NCBI GenBank assembly: GCA_015061725.1
Contig: SUVX01000024.1
Span: forward strand, 1-46,180
Source: Lentisphaerota bacterium
GTDB lineage: Bacteria; Verrucomicrobiota; Lentisphaeria; Victivallales; Victivallaceae
Length of the DNA: 46,180 bases
Direction of reading: 5' to 3'
Part shown: positions 14,916-24,387 of the stretch, piece after piece
How positions within the stretch are numbered: position 1 is the first letter of the stretch
Layout: each line of letters begins with the position of its first letter
Notes under the pieces: model-generated
The model's input: the letters and a program-made list of their open reading frames with translations, nothing else
Told to the model about the DNA's origin: nothing
Database searches by the model: none
Program-made: the position numbers and the translations under genes

Positions 14916-15899
14916 TTACGAATTCACTTCAAAAATTCTCTTACCTGCAAGCGCAACTTTTTCGCGGAGATCTTCGGGATACAATACCCGGATACTGCCG
15001 CCCTCGCCCAACACCCAGCGGATGACTTCGTGTTCAAAGGCGGGACGCAAAGTTATAATCAGTGAACCGTCTTCCTGTGGCTCGATCTTGAACTTTTTTA
15101 CCTTCTGGTGTTCGTAAAGGTAAAACGCTATGGAGCTGTCGCAATGCAGACGGATGCCGTCAACTTTAGGATATTCAAACAAACCGTTGCGTTTGGTGTG
15201 TTCCAACAGTTTTTTATCCGTATCAAAGGTGCCGATTCCGAAGGTAACTTCGCGGATACGCTGAATTGCGTAAATTCTGACCTCTTTCGTATCAAAAGTA
15301 TAACCCTTGGTATACCACACGCCTTTGTGAAAGGCAATCATGTGCGGTTCAAATTCATATTCAGAGACATCTCCGTCGGGTTTGGCGTATTTGAGCAAAA
15401 CCGCCTGATGCTGACGCCACGCATCAAAAATCTTTTTGAAAATCGCCGGTTCCACAGCCGCTTTGATTCCGCTGGCACACAACAGAGACTCGATCATCGC
15501 CTCGTCAAAAAACTCGGAGTTGTTCGCTGAAAGAGTTTTATCCACAGCCAGATCAACTTTTCCTTTGAGGGGTTCGGGCAGAATATCTCCGGCAAGTTTG
15601 GTTCCGAGCAGTGTCATGCTGATAATATCATCTTCCAGAACCGGTATTTCAAAGTTCCAGGGGCGTTTCAAATAGTATCCACGCCGCGATGAATCGTATT
15701 CTATCGGCGCATGATAATACTCTTCAAGCACTTTGATATCGCGCAAAATAGTCCGGGGCGCACAGGCACAGGAAATATTTTCCTCAACATCGATTCTCCG
15801 CAGCAATTCTGAAAAAGTTTCCGCATTGGGATAATTATTCTTTTTCATCTCTGCAACAAACTTCAAAAGGCGCAACGCCTGACGGCTCTGAACACTCAT
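14916..15899 (-). CDS. WYL-domain transcriptional regulator (paralogue)
   Basis: 327 residues. The N-terminal winged helix includes CAPRTILRDIKVLEEYYHAP and the WYL domain includes VLLKYAKPDGDVSEYEFEPH then KGVWYTKGYTFDTKEVRIYA. It aligns along its length with the regulator at 9304-10281 (for example RTILRDIKVL versus KTILRDMKVL and YYLKRPWNF versus YYLKHHGWDF). It is divergent from the UvrD-MoxR-VWA cluster, so it is a candidate regulator of that cluster. TTGAAA and AT-rich -10 candidates lie on the minus strand around 15930-15960. A terminator follows the gene. Confidence 0.85.
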   Translation of the reverse strand: MSVQSRQALRLLKFVAEMKKNNYPNAETFSELLRRIDVEENISCACAPRTILRDIKVLEEYYHAPIEYDSSRRGYYLKRPWNFEIPVLEDDIISMTLLGTKLAGDILPEPLKGKVDLAVDKTLSANNSEFFDEAMIESLLCASGIKAAVEPAIFKKIFDAWRQHQAVLLKYAKPDGDVSEYEFEPHMIAFHKGVWYTKGYTFDTKEVRIYAIQRIREVTFGIGTFDTDKKLLEHTKRNGLFEYPKVDGIRLHCDSSIAFYLYEHQKVKKFKIEPQEDGSLIITLRPAFEHEVIRWVLGEGGSIRVLYPEDLREKVALAGKRIFEVNS

Positions 15900-16099
15900 G
15901 GTAAAAATTCCCCCCGGTAAAGTGGTACAATATTCTATTATTCCGTAATATATTTCAACTCCGGAGAAAATTCAAATACTTCAATGCAAAATATTTTAAA
16001 TAAATTTCAGCACTCTTCCGGAAACCATGACATCATTTGTCACACCTTGAAGTGTATCGTAAGTTTGTAAAATTTTTCAACAAGACAAAAGGAACTGCA

Positions 16100-18121
16100 A
16101 TGGAACTGATTTATGTGTGCAAAATCTGCGGCCAAGAAAACAAAATCGAAGCCGAAAAACTGTTGGCAAGCCAAGAACTTGTCTGCGAAAGCTGCAGCCA
16201 CAAATCTGTTTTGACTGCCGGTAATGATTCCCCGAAACGATGGGATGAATCTTTGAATATGGAACAGGAACGTGCCGCCTGTTACAACGATCACGCAAAG
16301 GCTGTCCTTGTTCTTGCCGGTGCCGGATGCGGCAAAACAAAAACGCTGATTTCCAGAGCTTTATTTCTCCACCGTGAACTGAATGTGCCGCCTGAAAAAA
16401 TTGCACTTTTGACCTTTACAAGAAAGGCGGCAAAAGAAATTTCAGAACGGCTCAACAATGAAGTTACCGGCATGGGAGACCGCATGTTCGTCGGCACATT
16501 TCACCGTTTCTGTCTGGATCTTATGCGTCATCACAGCGGCTATTTTGACTGTTCCGGATTCAAACTCATTGACCGCGATGACCAGAATGCCATTTTAAGA
16601 AAACTGCGCCATGAACTTGCCATTCCGCAGAATGCTCCGGAAATCCTTGTCCCCAAAGCCGAAGATCTCTGTGCCATTTTTTCTTACATGAACAATGCTC
16701 TCGTTGATGTGGACGAATATTTCAAGCGTTATCCCGCAACCATGACGGAAACGCCCCGTTATATCAAAGAACTTGAAAAAAATTACAAACTCTACAAATT
16801 TGAACATAAACTGCTTGATTTTGATGATATTCTTTTGATGACGGCAGAGAATTTACAGAATATCGCTGACTTCCGCCGTCTGGTACAGAATAAATTTGTG
16901 CATATTCTGGTGGATGAAATGCAGGATACCAGTCCGATTCAGTGGGCGATATTGAAACCGTTGTATCCGTCTGTCAATCTCTTCTGTGTGGGAGATGACG
17001 CCCAGAGCATCTATTCTTTCAGAGGCGCAGATTTCAGAAACGTCCACAATTTCTGCGATCAGCTGCCCGACAGCATTATTCTCAAACTGACCGAAAACTA
17101 CCGTTCAAATCAGGAAATCCTTGATATCGCCAACATGCTTCTGCAGAATGCTAAAGTGAAATACAAAAAAGATTTGCGCGCGCACAAGGGATATGCGGGA
17201 AAAGAACCTGACCTTTATACGTTTCACTCCGATTTTGATGAAGCGGATTTTATTTTAAAAGATATCCGTTCCAAACTGCGCCGCGGAGTAGCGCCCTCTG
17301 AAATCATGCTGATGTTCCGCAGTGCAACGCATGCCCGGGTCATGGAACACACGCTGCGGACCGCCGGTATCTCTTACCGTTTCATCGGCGGCATGAGTTT
17401 TCTGCAGTCAAGTCACATCAAAGATGTCATCGCAACGCTTGAAGCTCTGACAAGTTTCAAATACGAACTTGCCTGGCACAGGTTCCTGTGTCTGCACAGA
17501 AAATTGGGAGACAAAACCAGTTTCAAATATTTCCTTGCCATTCAAAATGCCCCCGACCACGCAGCAGGATTGAAGATGATGGGAGACAATCTGATTCCGA
17601 AATATCCCGATTTGGGAGCGTTTCTGCTGAATTTCGATCCAGTCCGTCCGCCGGAAGAACTCCTGAAAGACATTATTGAGTACTTTGAAATCACCGGACT
17701 GCTGGAAGAAAAATACGACAACTGGGATGACCGCAAAAAAGATTTGCAAATGCTCATAAAAATTGCGGCAAAATATACTGACACTGCACATTTTCTTGAA
17801 GCATTCAAACTTGATCCGGATACCGAAGTTCTGGAGCATGACAAAAGCGGAGAGGATAAAATCACCTTGATTACCGTCCACAGCGCAAAGGGGTGTGAAT
17901 GTGATCACGCCTATATTTTCCGTGTTCAAAACGGGGTATTCCCTCACATCAAAGCGATAACAGAAGATGAAATCGAAGAGGAACGCCGCGTGCTTTATGT
18001 GGCAATGACCCGTGCGAGAAAAAATCTTGTCATGACACGGACAAGTACAGAAAGCGATATTTTTTTAACGGCAAAAATCATAAAGAAAATCGAGCGTAAA
18101 AAACAGGCAAAAAACTGGTAA
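16100..18121 (+). CDS. UvrD/Rep-family helicase with N-terminal zinc ribbon
   Basis: 673 residues from the ATG at 16100, with AAGGA seven bases upstream; a TTG at 16037 would lengthen it without support. Residues 6-37 hold two CxxC pairs (CKICGQE and CESCSHK), a zinc ribbon not usual in UvrD. The helicase motifs follow in order: LAGAGCGKTKTL (Walker A), LVDEMQDTSPIQW, VGDDAQSIYSFRGAD, LTENYRSNQEIL, LITVHSAKGCECDHAYI and VLYVAMTRARKNL. It should be a 3'-5' DNA translocase. It starts a run of closely packed plus-strand genes with a MoxR ATPase 7 bp downstream, so it is probably part of a multi-gene system rather than the housekeeping UvrD. Confidence 0.88.
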   Translation: MELIYVCKICGQENKIEAEKLLASQELVCESCSHKSVLTAGNDSPKRWDESLNMEQERAACYNDHAKAVLVLAGAGCGKTKTLISRALFLHRELNVPPEKIALLTFTRKAAKEISERLNNEVTGMGDRMFVGTFHRFCLDLMRHHSGYFDCSGFKLIDRDDQNAILRKLRHELAIPQNAPEILVPKAEDLCAIFSYMNNALVDVDEYFKRYPATMTETPRYIKELEKNYKLYKFEHKLLDFDDILLMTAENLQNIADFRRLVQNKFVHILVDEMQDTSPIQWAILKPLYPSVNLFCVGDDAQSIYSFRGADFRNVHNFCDQLPDSIILKLTENYRSNQEILDIANMLLQNAKVKYKKDLRAHKGYAGKEPDLYTFHSDFDEADFILKDIRSKLRRGVAPSEIMLMFRSATHARVMEHTLRTAGISYRFIGGMSFLQSSHIKDVIATLEALTSFKYELAWHRFLCLHRKLGDKTSFKYFLAIQNAPDHAAGLKMMGDNLIPKYPDLGAFLLNFDPVRPPEELLKDIIEYFEITGLLEEKYDNWDDRKKDLQMLIKIAAKYTDTAHFLEAFKLDPDTEVLEHDKSGEDKITLITVHSAKGCECDHAYIFRVQNGVFPHIKAITEDEIEEERRVLYVAMTRARKNLVMTRTSTESDIFLTAKIIKKIERKKQAKNW

Positions 18122-18127
18122 AAAAAT

Positions 18128-19279
18128 ATGAATCAGAAAAAAGTTTCTTCCATCCCCGTCATTTCCATCAAAGATTTAAAAGAACTCCTGCTGGATAATT
18201 TGAATGCTCTCTGGGAAAATGACTCAGCTTTGCATACCCGACACGCAACGGCGGCAAGTTTGATTCCGCCGATCATGGTCTGGGGAGCGCCCGGAGTTGG
18301 CAAATCAACCGCCGTCAGAGAGTTGACAAAAGAACTTGGCATAGGTTTTATTGATGTGCGCCTTGCCCAGCGCGAACCGGTGGATATGCGCGGACTTCCC
18401 GTTCCCGATGAAAAGGAAAATTCCGTCAAATGGCTGGTTTCCGGTGAGTGGCCCCGCGATCCGGCAAGCCGCGGTATCATCATGTTCGACGAGTTGACTG
18501 CCGCCGACAAACCCCTGCAGGTGGCGGCATATGAATTCATCCTTGACCGCAGACTCGGGAATTTATACAGCGTTCCCGACAACTGGTACATTATGGCGGC
18601 GGGAAACCGCATTGAAGACAGGGCCGTTTCCTGCGCTATGTCCAGTGCATTGGCAAACCGTTTTCTCCATGTGGAAGTTGCCGCAGAAGCAAACAGTTTT
18701 CTTGCCTGGGCAAAAGAAAACAATCTGCACCCTGCCGTGACCGGGTTCATCAAGTTCCGTCCGGAACTGCTTTTTTCTCAGAAAGATGAAGATTTACAGC
18801 GCGGCTGGCCCAGTCCCAGAAGTTGGGAGCGTGTCAGCACCATGCTCAAAATCGCCGAAAAAAACAAAAGAAAAAGCTCCTTGAAATACACCATTCCCGG
18901 ACTTGTCGGACAGGGCGCGGCGGCGGAATTCATGGCATTCTACAAGAATATCTATTATATGAGCGATACCGTGGATATTGCCGAATGTCTGAAAAGCGGC
19001 AGAAAAATCCCGCTTCCGCAGAAAGCCGACTTGCTCCACGCCTGCTGCGGAGCGGTGGCATATCAGTTGAAATCGACCAAAGATGCCAAACTTTTTCCCG
19101 TCATCGCGGAAAACTTTTTAAAGTTTGTTCAAACTCTCCCCAACGATTTTGCGGCAATGATCATGAACGATGTGGAATCCTCTCTTGATAATACGCAGCG
19201 GATAAAAATAATCAAAAGTCATCCGCTTTATCCTGTGGTTCAGCAGAAATACAAGCCTGAAAGTCTCTTTGAGTTATGA
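18128..19279 (+). CDS. MoxR-family AAA+ ATPase
   Basis: 383 residues. Walker A GAPGVGKST near residue 56, Walker B GIIMFDELTAAD near 120, sensor-like AAGNRIEDRAVSCAMSSALA near 160 with the Arg of the NRF segment. This is the AAA_5/MoxR pattern. MoxR ATPases are chaperone-like and usually pair with a VWA-domain protein that supplies a MIDAS metal site. Here the next gene encodes such a protein and overlaps by 4 bp (ATGA), so the two almost certainly act together. Confidence 0.86.
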   Translation: MNQKKVSSIPVISIKDLKELLLDNLNALWENDSALHTRHATAASLIPPIMVWGAPGVGKSTAVRELTKELGIGFIDVRLAQREPVDMRGLPVPDEKENSVKWLVSGEWPRDPASRGIIMFDELTAADKPLQVAAYEFILDRRLGNLYSVPDNWYIMAAGNRIEDRAVSCAMSSALANRFLHVEVAAEANSFLAWAKENNLHPAVTGFIKFRPELLFSQKDEDLQRGWPSPRSWERVSTMLKIAEKNKRKSSLKYTIPGLVGQGAAAEFMAFYKNIYYMSDTVDIAECLKSGRKIPLPQKADLLHACCGAVAYQLKSTKDAKLFPVIAENFLKFVQTLPNDFAAMIMNDVESSLDNTQRIKIIKSHPLYPVVQQKYKPESLFEL

Positions 19280-20643
19280 AAAAATTCCGCAAACCCAATG
19301 CTCAGGAAGAGGCATTGAAAACAAAAGTCCGCAAGCTTATGCAGTCTGACCGCTGCCGTCTGCTGGAAAAACATCCATTTGTCGGACATCTTGCGATGCA
19401 CCTGGATATGATCCCTGTCATAGACAGCCGCATGACCACCGCCACCACGGACGGAACAAAGATGTTTATGGATGCGGAATTTTATTCAAAAATGGATGAG
19501 GATGAACGTCTGGGCATTATCGGACACGAAGTCTGGCATTGTGCCTTACGTCATTTTCAGCGGCTGGGCAGCCGTGACCGGGAGAAATTCAACTTCGCCT
19601 GTGATATTGAAGTTGACTTGCTTCTGCACCGTGACGGTTTCAAGGTGGAAGTTCTCCCCCATGAAGCAAGCTGGGAGGGCAAAAGTGCCGAGCAGATTTA
19701 TGACTTGATGTTTCCCGGATTGGAACAGTTTCAGAAAGACGATGAACACATCTTTGACTCCGACAAACTTCCGGGAGACGGTGACGGTAAAAAAAACGGA
19801 AATGAATCCGGAGATGAGGAAGAATCTCCGGCAGAAAGCAGAGAGGACAACGGAAAAGATCAAAATGCTCAAGCTGGTAATGATGCGGGCGGCTCTTCCG
19901 GAGGCAAAGCCGTTTCCGGAAATGCAAATCTTCCCTCTGTCTGTCACGACGGCGTGATCGATCCGGATTTTCAGCCCGCCAGAGAAAATGAACTTGCAGA
20001 AGACTGGAAAGACCACCTTAAAAATGCCGTCCAACAGGAAATGAAAAAAGGCAATAAAGGTATCGGCAATCTTCCGGGAAATGTCGTTGATCTTATCAAA
20101 GATGAAGAAAAAACGGCAACAGTTGATTGGAAAAAGGTTCTGCTGGATTATGTCTCCCTGCTTTTCGGCGGCGAGCGCCAATGGCTGCCCCCCGCACGGC
20201 GGTATGTATGGAAAAAACTCTACCTGCCCGGACGTGCAAAAAAACAGTCAATAGAAATCGTACTTGCAATAGATACCAGCGGCAGTACTACAGAGGATTT
20301 ACCTGAATTTCTCGCTGAACTGCGCGGCATGACTGCCGCTTTCGGAGAATACAAGTTGACCGTCATCCAATGCGATATTGCCATTCACTCCGTTGAAGAA
20401 TATTCCGCAGAAGATCCTCTGCCCGAAGAGGGGCTGCAATTTCACGGATTCGGCGGAACAAGTTTTCTTGAACCGTTCCAATATGTTGAAAACAATATGA
20501 ATGAACCGCCTGCGGTATTCATTTATTTTACAGACGGCATGGGAGAAGCTCCGGCAAAAGCTCCGGATTACCCCGTCATCTGGTGCCTGACAAAAGAAGG
20601 AATGCCGCCCGCAGATTGGGGAACAGTTGTTCAAATCAAATAA
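19276..20643 (+). CDS. DUF2201-type metallopeptidase-like and VWA-domain protein
   Basis: 455 residues. The N-terminal domain has the zinc motif HEVWH in GHEVWHCALRHFQ, typical of the DUF2201 putative metallopeptidase domain. An acidic, low-complexity linker (about residues 160-215) follows. The C-terminal half is a VWA-like domain with MIDAS residues DTSGS near 335, a GTSF Thr and FTDG near 420. Such proteins are partners of MoxR ATPases, which may remodel or load them onto clients. The zinc site looks complete, so peptidase activity is possible but unproven. It ends 55 bp before a tiny leader ORF. Confidence 0.84.
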   Translation: MKKFRKPNAQEEALKTKVRKLMQSDRCRLLEKHPFVGHLAMHLDMIPVIDSRMTTATTDGTKMFMDAEFYSKMDEDERLGIIGHEVWHCALRHFQRLGSRDREKFNFACDIEVDLLLHRDGFKVEVLPHEASWEGKSAEQIYDLMFPGLEQFQKDDEHIFDSDKLPGDGDGKKNGNESGDEEESPAESREDNGKDQNAQAGNDAGGSSGGKAVSGNANLPSVCHDGVIDPDFQPARENELAEDWKDHLKNAVQQEMKKGNKGIGNLPGNVVDLIKDEEKTATVDWKKVLLDYVSLLFGGERQWLPPARRYVWKKLYLPGRAKKQSIEIVLAIDTSGSTTEDLPEFLAELRGMTAAFGEYKLTVIQCDIAIHSVEEYSAEDPLPEEGLQFHGFGGTSFLEPFQYVENNMNEPPAVFIYFTDGMGEAPAKAPDYPVIWCLTKEGMPPADWGTVVQIK

Positions 20644-20698
20644 TGTATGTGCGACAGTATATTTATACTTGCAAAATCAATAAACAAGGTGTACTTTA

Positions 20699-20764
20699 AT
20701 GGCAAGTAACGGAGTTCTGCTGCTCTTGCAGTCTGAGAATCAACAGGAAAAAAGAAAAAAATGA
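20699..20764 (+). CDS. Leader peptide, 21 residues, coupled to the GTPase-like gene
   Basis: The frame reads MASNGVLLLLQSENQQEKRKK and its TGA overlaps the ATG of the next gene (ATGA). AAGG lies upstream of its start. The overlap suggests translational coupling or regulation of the downstream gene. No similarity is recognised, and it could also be untranslated leader. Confidence 0.4.
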   Translation: MASNGVLLLLQSENQQEKRKK

Positions 20765-22092
20765 CTGATAAATTTCAAACACTGTACGGGAACCTGCTGA
20801 AAGAACTGGGTAAGGAATTAAAAAGTACCGAAGATATCTATCTGAAAATATCTCAAAGTATTCTATCAGGTCTTGCTGACAGCACAGAGGTTGTTCATGA
20901 TAAAAAAATACAACTCCTTGAAGAAACCTATCAGCAGAAAATTTCAGGACTGCTCACAGATTTCGGCAGAATTTATCAGGGAAATATAGAAATATTTCCG
21001 ATTCCGGAAAATGCAGGCCTCATTCAGCGCATGGAAATCCGCAACCGTCAGGCGGAAGAACTGGAAAATATTTTGACTCTGCTGCTTAAGCAGAACAATG
21101 TCGAAAATCCCTTTTTCCGTACTGCAGACAAGGTCATTCCGCCGGTACACGCTTCTGTTTGTTGTTGTTGCAGCTCAGAGTCCCTGCCGGAAGAAATTGA
21201 AATGCACCCTGCAATTCTTGTCTGCGGCCGTTACAATACCGGAAAAAGCTCGCTCGTTCAAGCAGTTACTCAACTGAACAGTTTTGACTGTTCCCGGGAT
21301 GACAGTTCAGAAATCGCTGTTTATGAAACACCCGTTGCGGCCTTCATTGATTCGTCAAACATGGATTTTGAAGAATCGGATATCCATTCTTACGCTGAGA
21401 TGATTTTAAACAAATCATATGATTTAATGGATTTTCCTTTAATTGATACAATCAACTGTATCTGGTACTGCATTGACGGTTCTTCCATGCAGTTGTCAAA
21501 ACAGGATCAGGATTTGATCAGGCTTTTAAAAAACAATGTTCTCCTGGTGGTTACAAAATGTGATCTCATGCAGAAAGAACAAACACAAATCCTGATGAAA
21601 CATCTGACAGAATTGATTGATAAAGAACAGATTATCATGGTGTCAGCCGAAGACGGCAACGGTCTTTGCCGCCTTGTCAATCAAACGCAAAAGCTATGCC
21701 GGAAAAATATAAAAGGAAAAAATTTCAGTAAAGACTGGAAAAGTTTTTTCAAAGATAAACTGAGTGCCTGGCAGGAATTTATGAGCGACGAGGCCGATTG
21801 TTATACATCCTGGGCTGCAAAACGCGTATCGTCAGATCCGGAAACTCTTGACTCAGAAGCAGCTGCGCTCATCTGCAAAATCGCTGTTATTTACGGAAGA
21901 GTCATAAATGTCAAAGAAATAACCGCATTGAAAAAATGCGCCGGAAAAACTTCTGAACCGGAAGATGTTATCCGCACAATCGGTCAGGCGGCAAAAAGCC
22001 GTTTTGAATCAGATACGGCATTGAATAAAACAACTCCGGTAAAACGTGTCTGCACGAAAAAACAAACGCTTTCCAAAGTCCGACAGAAATAA
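20761..22092 (+). CDS. GTPase-like P-loop protein
   Basis: 443 residues. An N-terminal helical, partly coiled region (about 1-145) includes four consecutive Cys (VCCCCSS). The G1 loop is GRYNTGKSS near residue 158, G4 is TKCD near 263 and G5 is VSAEDGNG near 298, as in Era or dynamin-like GTPases. At the expected G3 position there is no DxxG: the candidate strand reads AAFIDSSNM, so hydrolysis may be altered. The C-terminal part is helical and basic at the very end. It lies in the same direction as the UvrD, MoxR and VWA genes, so it may be part of their system. It is convergent with the sulfatase gene, with 10 bp between the stops. Confidence 0.7.
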   Translation: MTDKFQTLYGNLLKELGKELKSTEDIYLKISQSILSGLADSTEVVHDKKIQLLEETYQQKISGLLTDFGRIYQGNIEIFPIPENAGLIQRMEIRNRQAEELENILTLLLKQNNVENPFFRTADKVIPPVHASVCCCCSSESLPEEIEMHPAILVCGRYNTGKSSLVQAVTQLNSFDCSRDDSSEIAVYETPVAAFIDSSNMDFEESDIHSYAEMILNKSYDLMDFPLIDTINCIWYCIDGSSMQLSKQDQDLIRLLKNNVLLVVTKCDLMQKEQTQILMKHLTELIDKEQIIMVSAEDGNGLCRLVNQTQKLCRKNIKGKNFSKDWKSFFKDKLSAWQEFMSDEADCYTSWAAKRVSSDPETLDSEAAALICKIAVIYGRVINVKEITALKKCAGKTSEPEDVIRTIGQAAKSRFESDTALNKTTPVKRVCTKKQTLSKVRQK

Positions 22093-22102
22093 ACAGTTTT
22101 TT

Positions 22103-24109
22103 TCAGTTGTTTTCAACAACTTTTCTGCGGCGTTTGAAAAATATACTTCCGGCAATAAGGACAATAATTCCCGTAATCACGGCAGGGATGACGGGAAACT
22201 TTCTGCCGCCTGACTTTTTCTTTTGAAACGGTGCCGTAAAACGTGTCAGATCACGCTGGACACGAATCAGCTCCGCGCCGTATTCTTTATAGAAAAGAGC
22301 CGTATCGTCAAGTTCCTTATCATCGGCATCGGTGATGATCTGTCTTGCGATATCATCGACATCCATAAGAATATAGGACTTGTATTTTTTTCCGGCAAAA
22401 AAGACTTCATCCCAGTTGGCAATCAATGCATATTTTCTTTCGGGAGAATCCGCCGCAAGCAGATTGATACCGCATGAATAATCTTCAGGCTTGTTTTCAA
22501 CGCCAAAAAATCCGGCAATCATCGGAACAATATCCAAATGACTGCTCATCTTATCGTATACACGGGGCTGTACTCCGGGATAATAGATGACAAGCGGAGT
22601 GCGGGTCTGTTCATTGTTGAAAGCAGAACTGTGTCCCAGACGTCCTTTTTCAAAATATTCCTCGCCATGATCTCCGGCAAGGATAACGATGGTATTTTTC
22701 AGCAGATTCTTTTTTTCAAGAAAGTTAAAGACTTCCCCCAGACGCATATCCAGATGATGTGCGGCATTGGCGGCGCGCCTGAAAATCGCCGGTCCCAGAG
22801 CAGCCGTTGCATTGACGGCATTGAAAGGCTCGATGTAATCCCTGTAAAGCATCGCTTCCTCCGGAAAACTGTAAGGATGATGGCAGGACTCAAAAAACAT
22901 GAAATTGAAAAACGGTTTTCCCGATGCGGCTTCTTCTTCAAGTGATTTGAGCAGGCGTTTGACATTGCGTTGATCGCGTTCAAAACTTAATCCTTCTGAA
23001 TCACTGGTCATATCTTTTTTGGGAACAGAGAAAAACACCGTCTGATCAAATTCAGGATAGGTGAATTTGCTTGAAGTCAGACACTCAAAACTGTATCCGT
23101 CCTCAACCAGCCAATCCATAAAAACCGGACGGCGCCGCGCAGCAAGAAAAGCATGCCAGTAATTTCCCGGCAAAGCATAAAACATTGAAAAAACACCCTG
23201 TCGGGTCACATTTCCACCGGAATAGTGATTTTTAAAGAAAATTCCTTTTTTCGCAAAAGCCGTTGCATTGGGCATGATTTCAGGAGAAAACAGTTTTGCC
23301 GCCCAGGATTCACAGACGATCCACAAAACATTGTATTTTGCGTTATTCTTATTGCGGCGAATGGAAGCTGCGGGGTAAGAATCCAGATGTGACTTGCTGC
23401 TGAATTTGACAACGACCGCTTCCCTTACCGGTCTTTTAAATCCCAATTTTTTGTAAAGAGTCCCCGCAGTACCGTTGATGTAAAAGGGAATACAATCCGC
23501 CGCCTGAAGCGGAGCCGGATCCATCACATAATGCGAATAAGTACAGGTAATATGCGTCATCAGAAACGCAACACCTGCCATGCAGGTAATGACAGCGGGA
23601 GCTTTCCATAAAGAGACTTCCCTGAACTGCAATCTTCCGACCTTGACAAACAGGAGAAAGATTCCGGCATGAACAATTCCGAGCGCCGCGATTCCGGCAG
23701 CAAGCCAAATCATTTCACGGGGCCTCATGCCCATTCCCTCAATACCGCCGGGCGTTGTAAATATATTGATGATATGGGGATTGACATGATAACCGTAACG
23801 GAAATACAATCCGGCATCCAGCAGCAGAAACAGATGAATCATATACACAACGAAAACAGTCAGCACTCCCGTTATCCATGTGCCAATCTTATTCCATTTA
23901 CGGGTAAAAAATGCCGTCAGCTGCGATACACCGACTGCCGGAAGAATCTGAAGAAAAGGATAAAAGAAAAGTGACGGCACAAGAATCAATATAACACCGG
24001 CACTCCAGGAGTTGATCCGCAAGGTGAACAAAATTTCTGTCAACACAAAAAGGGCGTAAATAAAAAGAAAATACGGAACCAGAATTCTGTTGAAACTGCG
24101 AACGGTCAT
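22103..24109 (-). CDS. YejM/LTA-synthase-like membrane sulfatase
   Basis: 668 residues from the ATG at 24109, which has GAGGTG just upstream; an in-frame start at 24187 would add an unlikely 26 residues. The N-terminal third has about five transmembrane segments (for example FLFIYALFVLTEILF). The sulfatase-type domain starts near residue 280 (VLWIVCESWAAKLF). GNVTRQGVFSMFYAL carries the likely Thr nucleophile, and LAGDHGEEYFEKGRLGHSS is the metal-binding segment. A last hydrophobic helix and basic tail end the protein. Family members are LtaS, phosphoethanolamine transferases and YejM/PbgA; the overall layout and the FYALPGNYWHAF segment favour the YejM-like group. Role in envelope lipid homeostasis is inferred. 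Confidence 0.78.
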   Translation of the reverse strand: MTVRSFNRILVPYFLFIYALFVLTEILFTLRINSWSAGVILILVPSLFFYPFLQILPAVGVSQLTAFFTRKWNKIGTWITGVLTVFVVYMIHLFLLLDAGLYFRYGYHVNPHIINIFTTPGGIEGMGMRPREMIWLAAGIAALGIVHAGIFLLFVKVGRLQFREVSLWKAPAVITCMAGVAFLMTHITCTYSHYVMDPAPLQAADCIPFYINGTAGTLYKKLGFKRPVREAVVVKFSSKSHLDSYPAASIRRNKNNAKYNVLWIVCESWAAKLFSPEIMPNATAFAKKGIFFKNHYSGGNVTRQGVFSMFYALPGNYWHAFLAARRRPVFMDWLVEDGYSFECLTSSKFTYPEFDQTVFFSVPKKDMTSDSEGLSFERDQRNVKRLLKSLEEEAASGKPFFNFMFFESCHHPYSFPEEAMLYRDYIEPFNAVNATAALGPAIFRRAANAAHHLDMRLGEVFNFLEKKNLLKNTIVILAGDHGEEYFEKGRLGHSSAFNNEQTRTPLVIYYPGVQPRVYDKMSSHLDIVPMIAGFFGVENKPEDYSCGINLLAADSPERKYALIANWDEVFFAGKKYKSYILMDVDDIARQIITDADDKELDDTALFYKEYGAELIRVQRDLTRFTAPFQKKKSGGRKFPVIPAVITGIIVLIAGSIFFKRRRKVVENN

Positions 24110-24215
24110 AAACACCTCATATTTTAACACATTATATATTTTTACAATATAAGTTGCCGGATATCTAATTCCAAACGGGGAATGCATTTCTTGCTAAAAT
24201 ATAATATTCTGCAGA

Positions 24216-24378
24216 ATGGCAACGGTGGTGTGCGAAACTGCGGGGGTGTGGCGCTTGCGTATGGACCTGATGGACCGAATGGACCTAATGGACAAGATGG
24301 GCGCGCCACGGTATACCCCGTGGGTCTGCATGCCGCTGTCTGGTATGGCGCGGAGCGTAAATGTGCCGCAGGGGTACA
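24216..24378. repeat. Minisatellite-core element I-c
   Basis: Inverted relative to the copies at 1-255 and 40.6 kb. Arms GTGGCGC (24248-24254) and GCGCCAC (24303-24309) enclose 9-mers ATGGACCTG, ATGGACCGA, ATGGACCTA and ATGGACAAG (24261-24296). Flanks GCAACGGTGGTGTGCG and TATACCCCGTGGG correspond to those of the other copies. Translation gives a collagen-like GPDGPNGPNG peptide, but no ribosome site or family supports a gene. Confidence 0.75.
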
Positions 24379-24387
24379 ATAGCAAAC

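Noticed and set aside
24182..24382. Collagen-like GPDGPNGPNG protein
   Set aside because: Produced by 9-mer repeats in one reading frame of an intergenic element; no ribosome site, and other copies give unrelated peptides.
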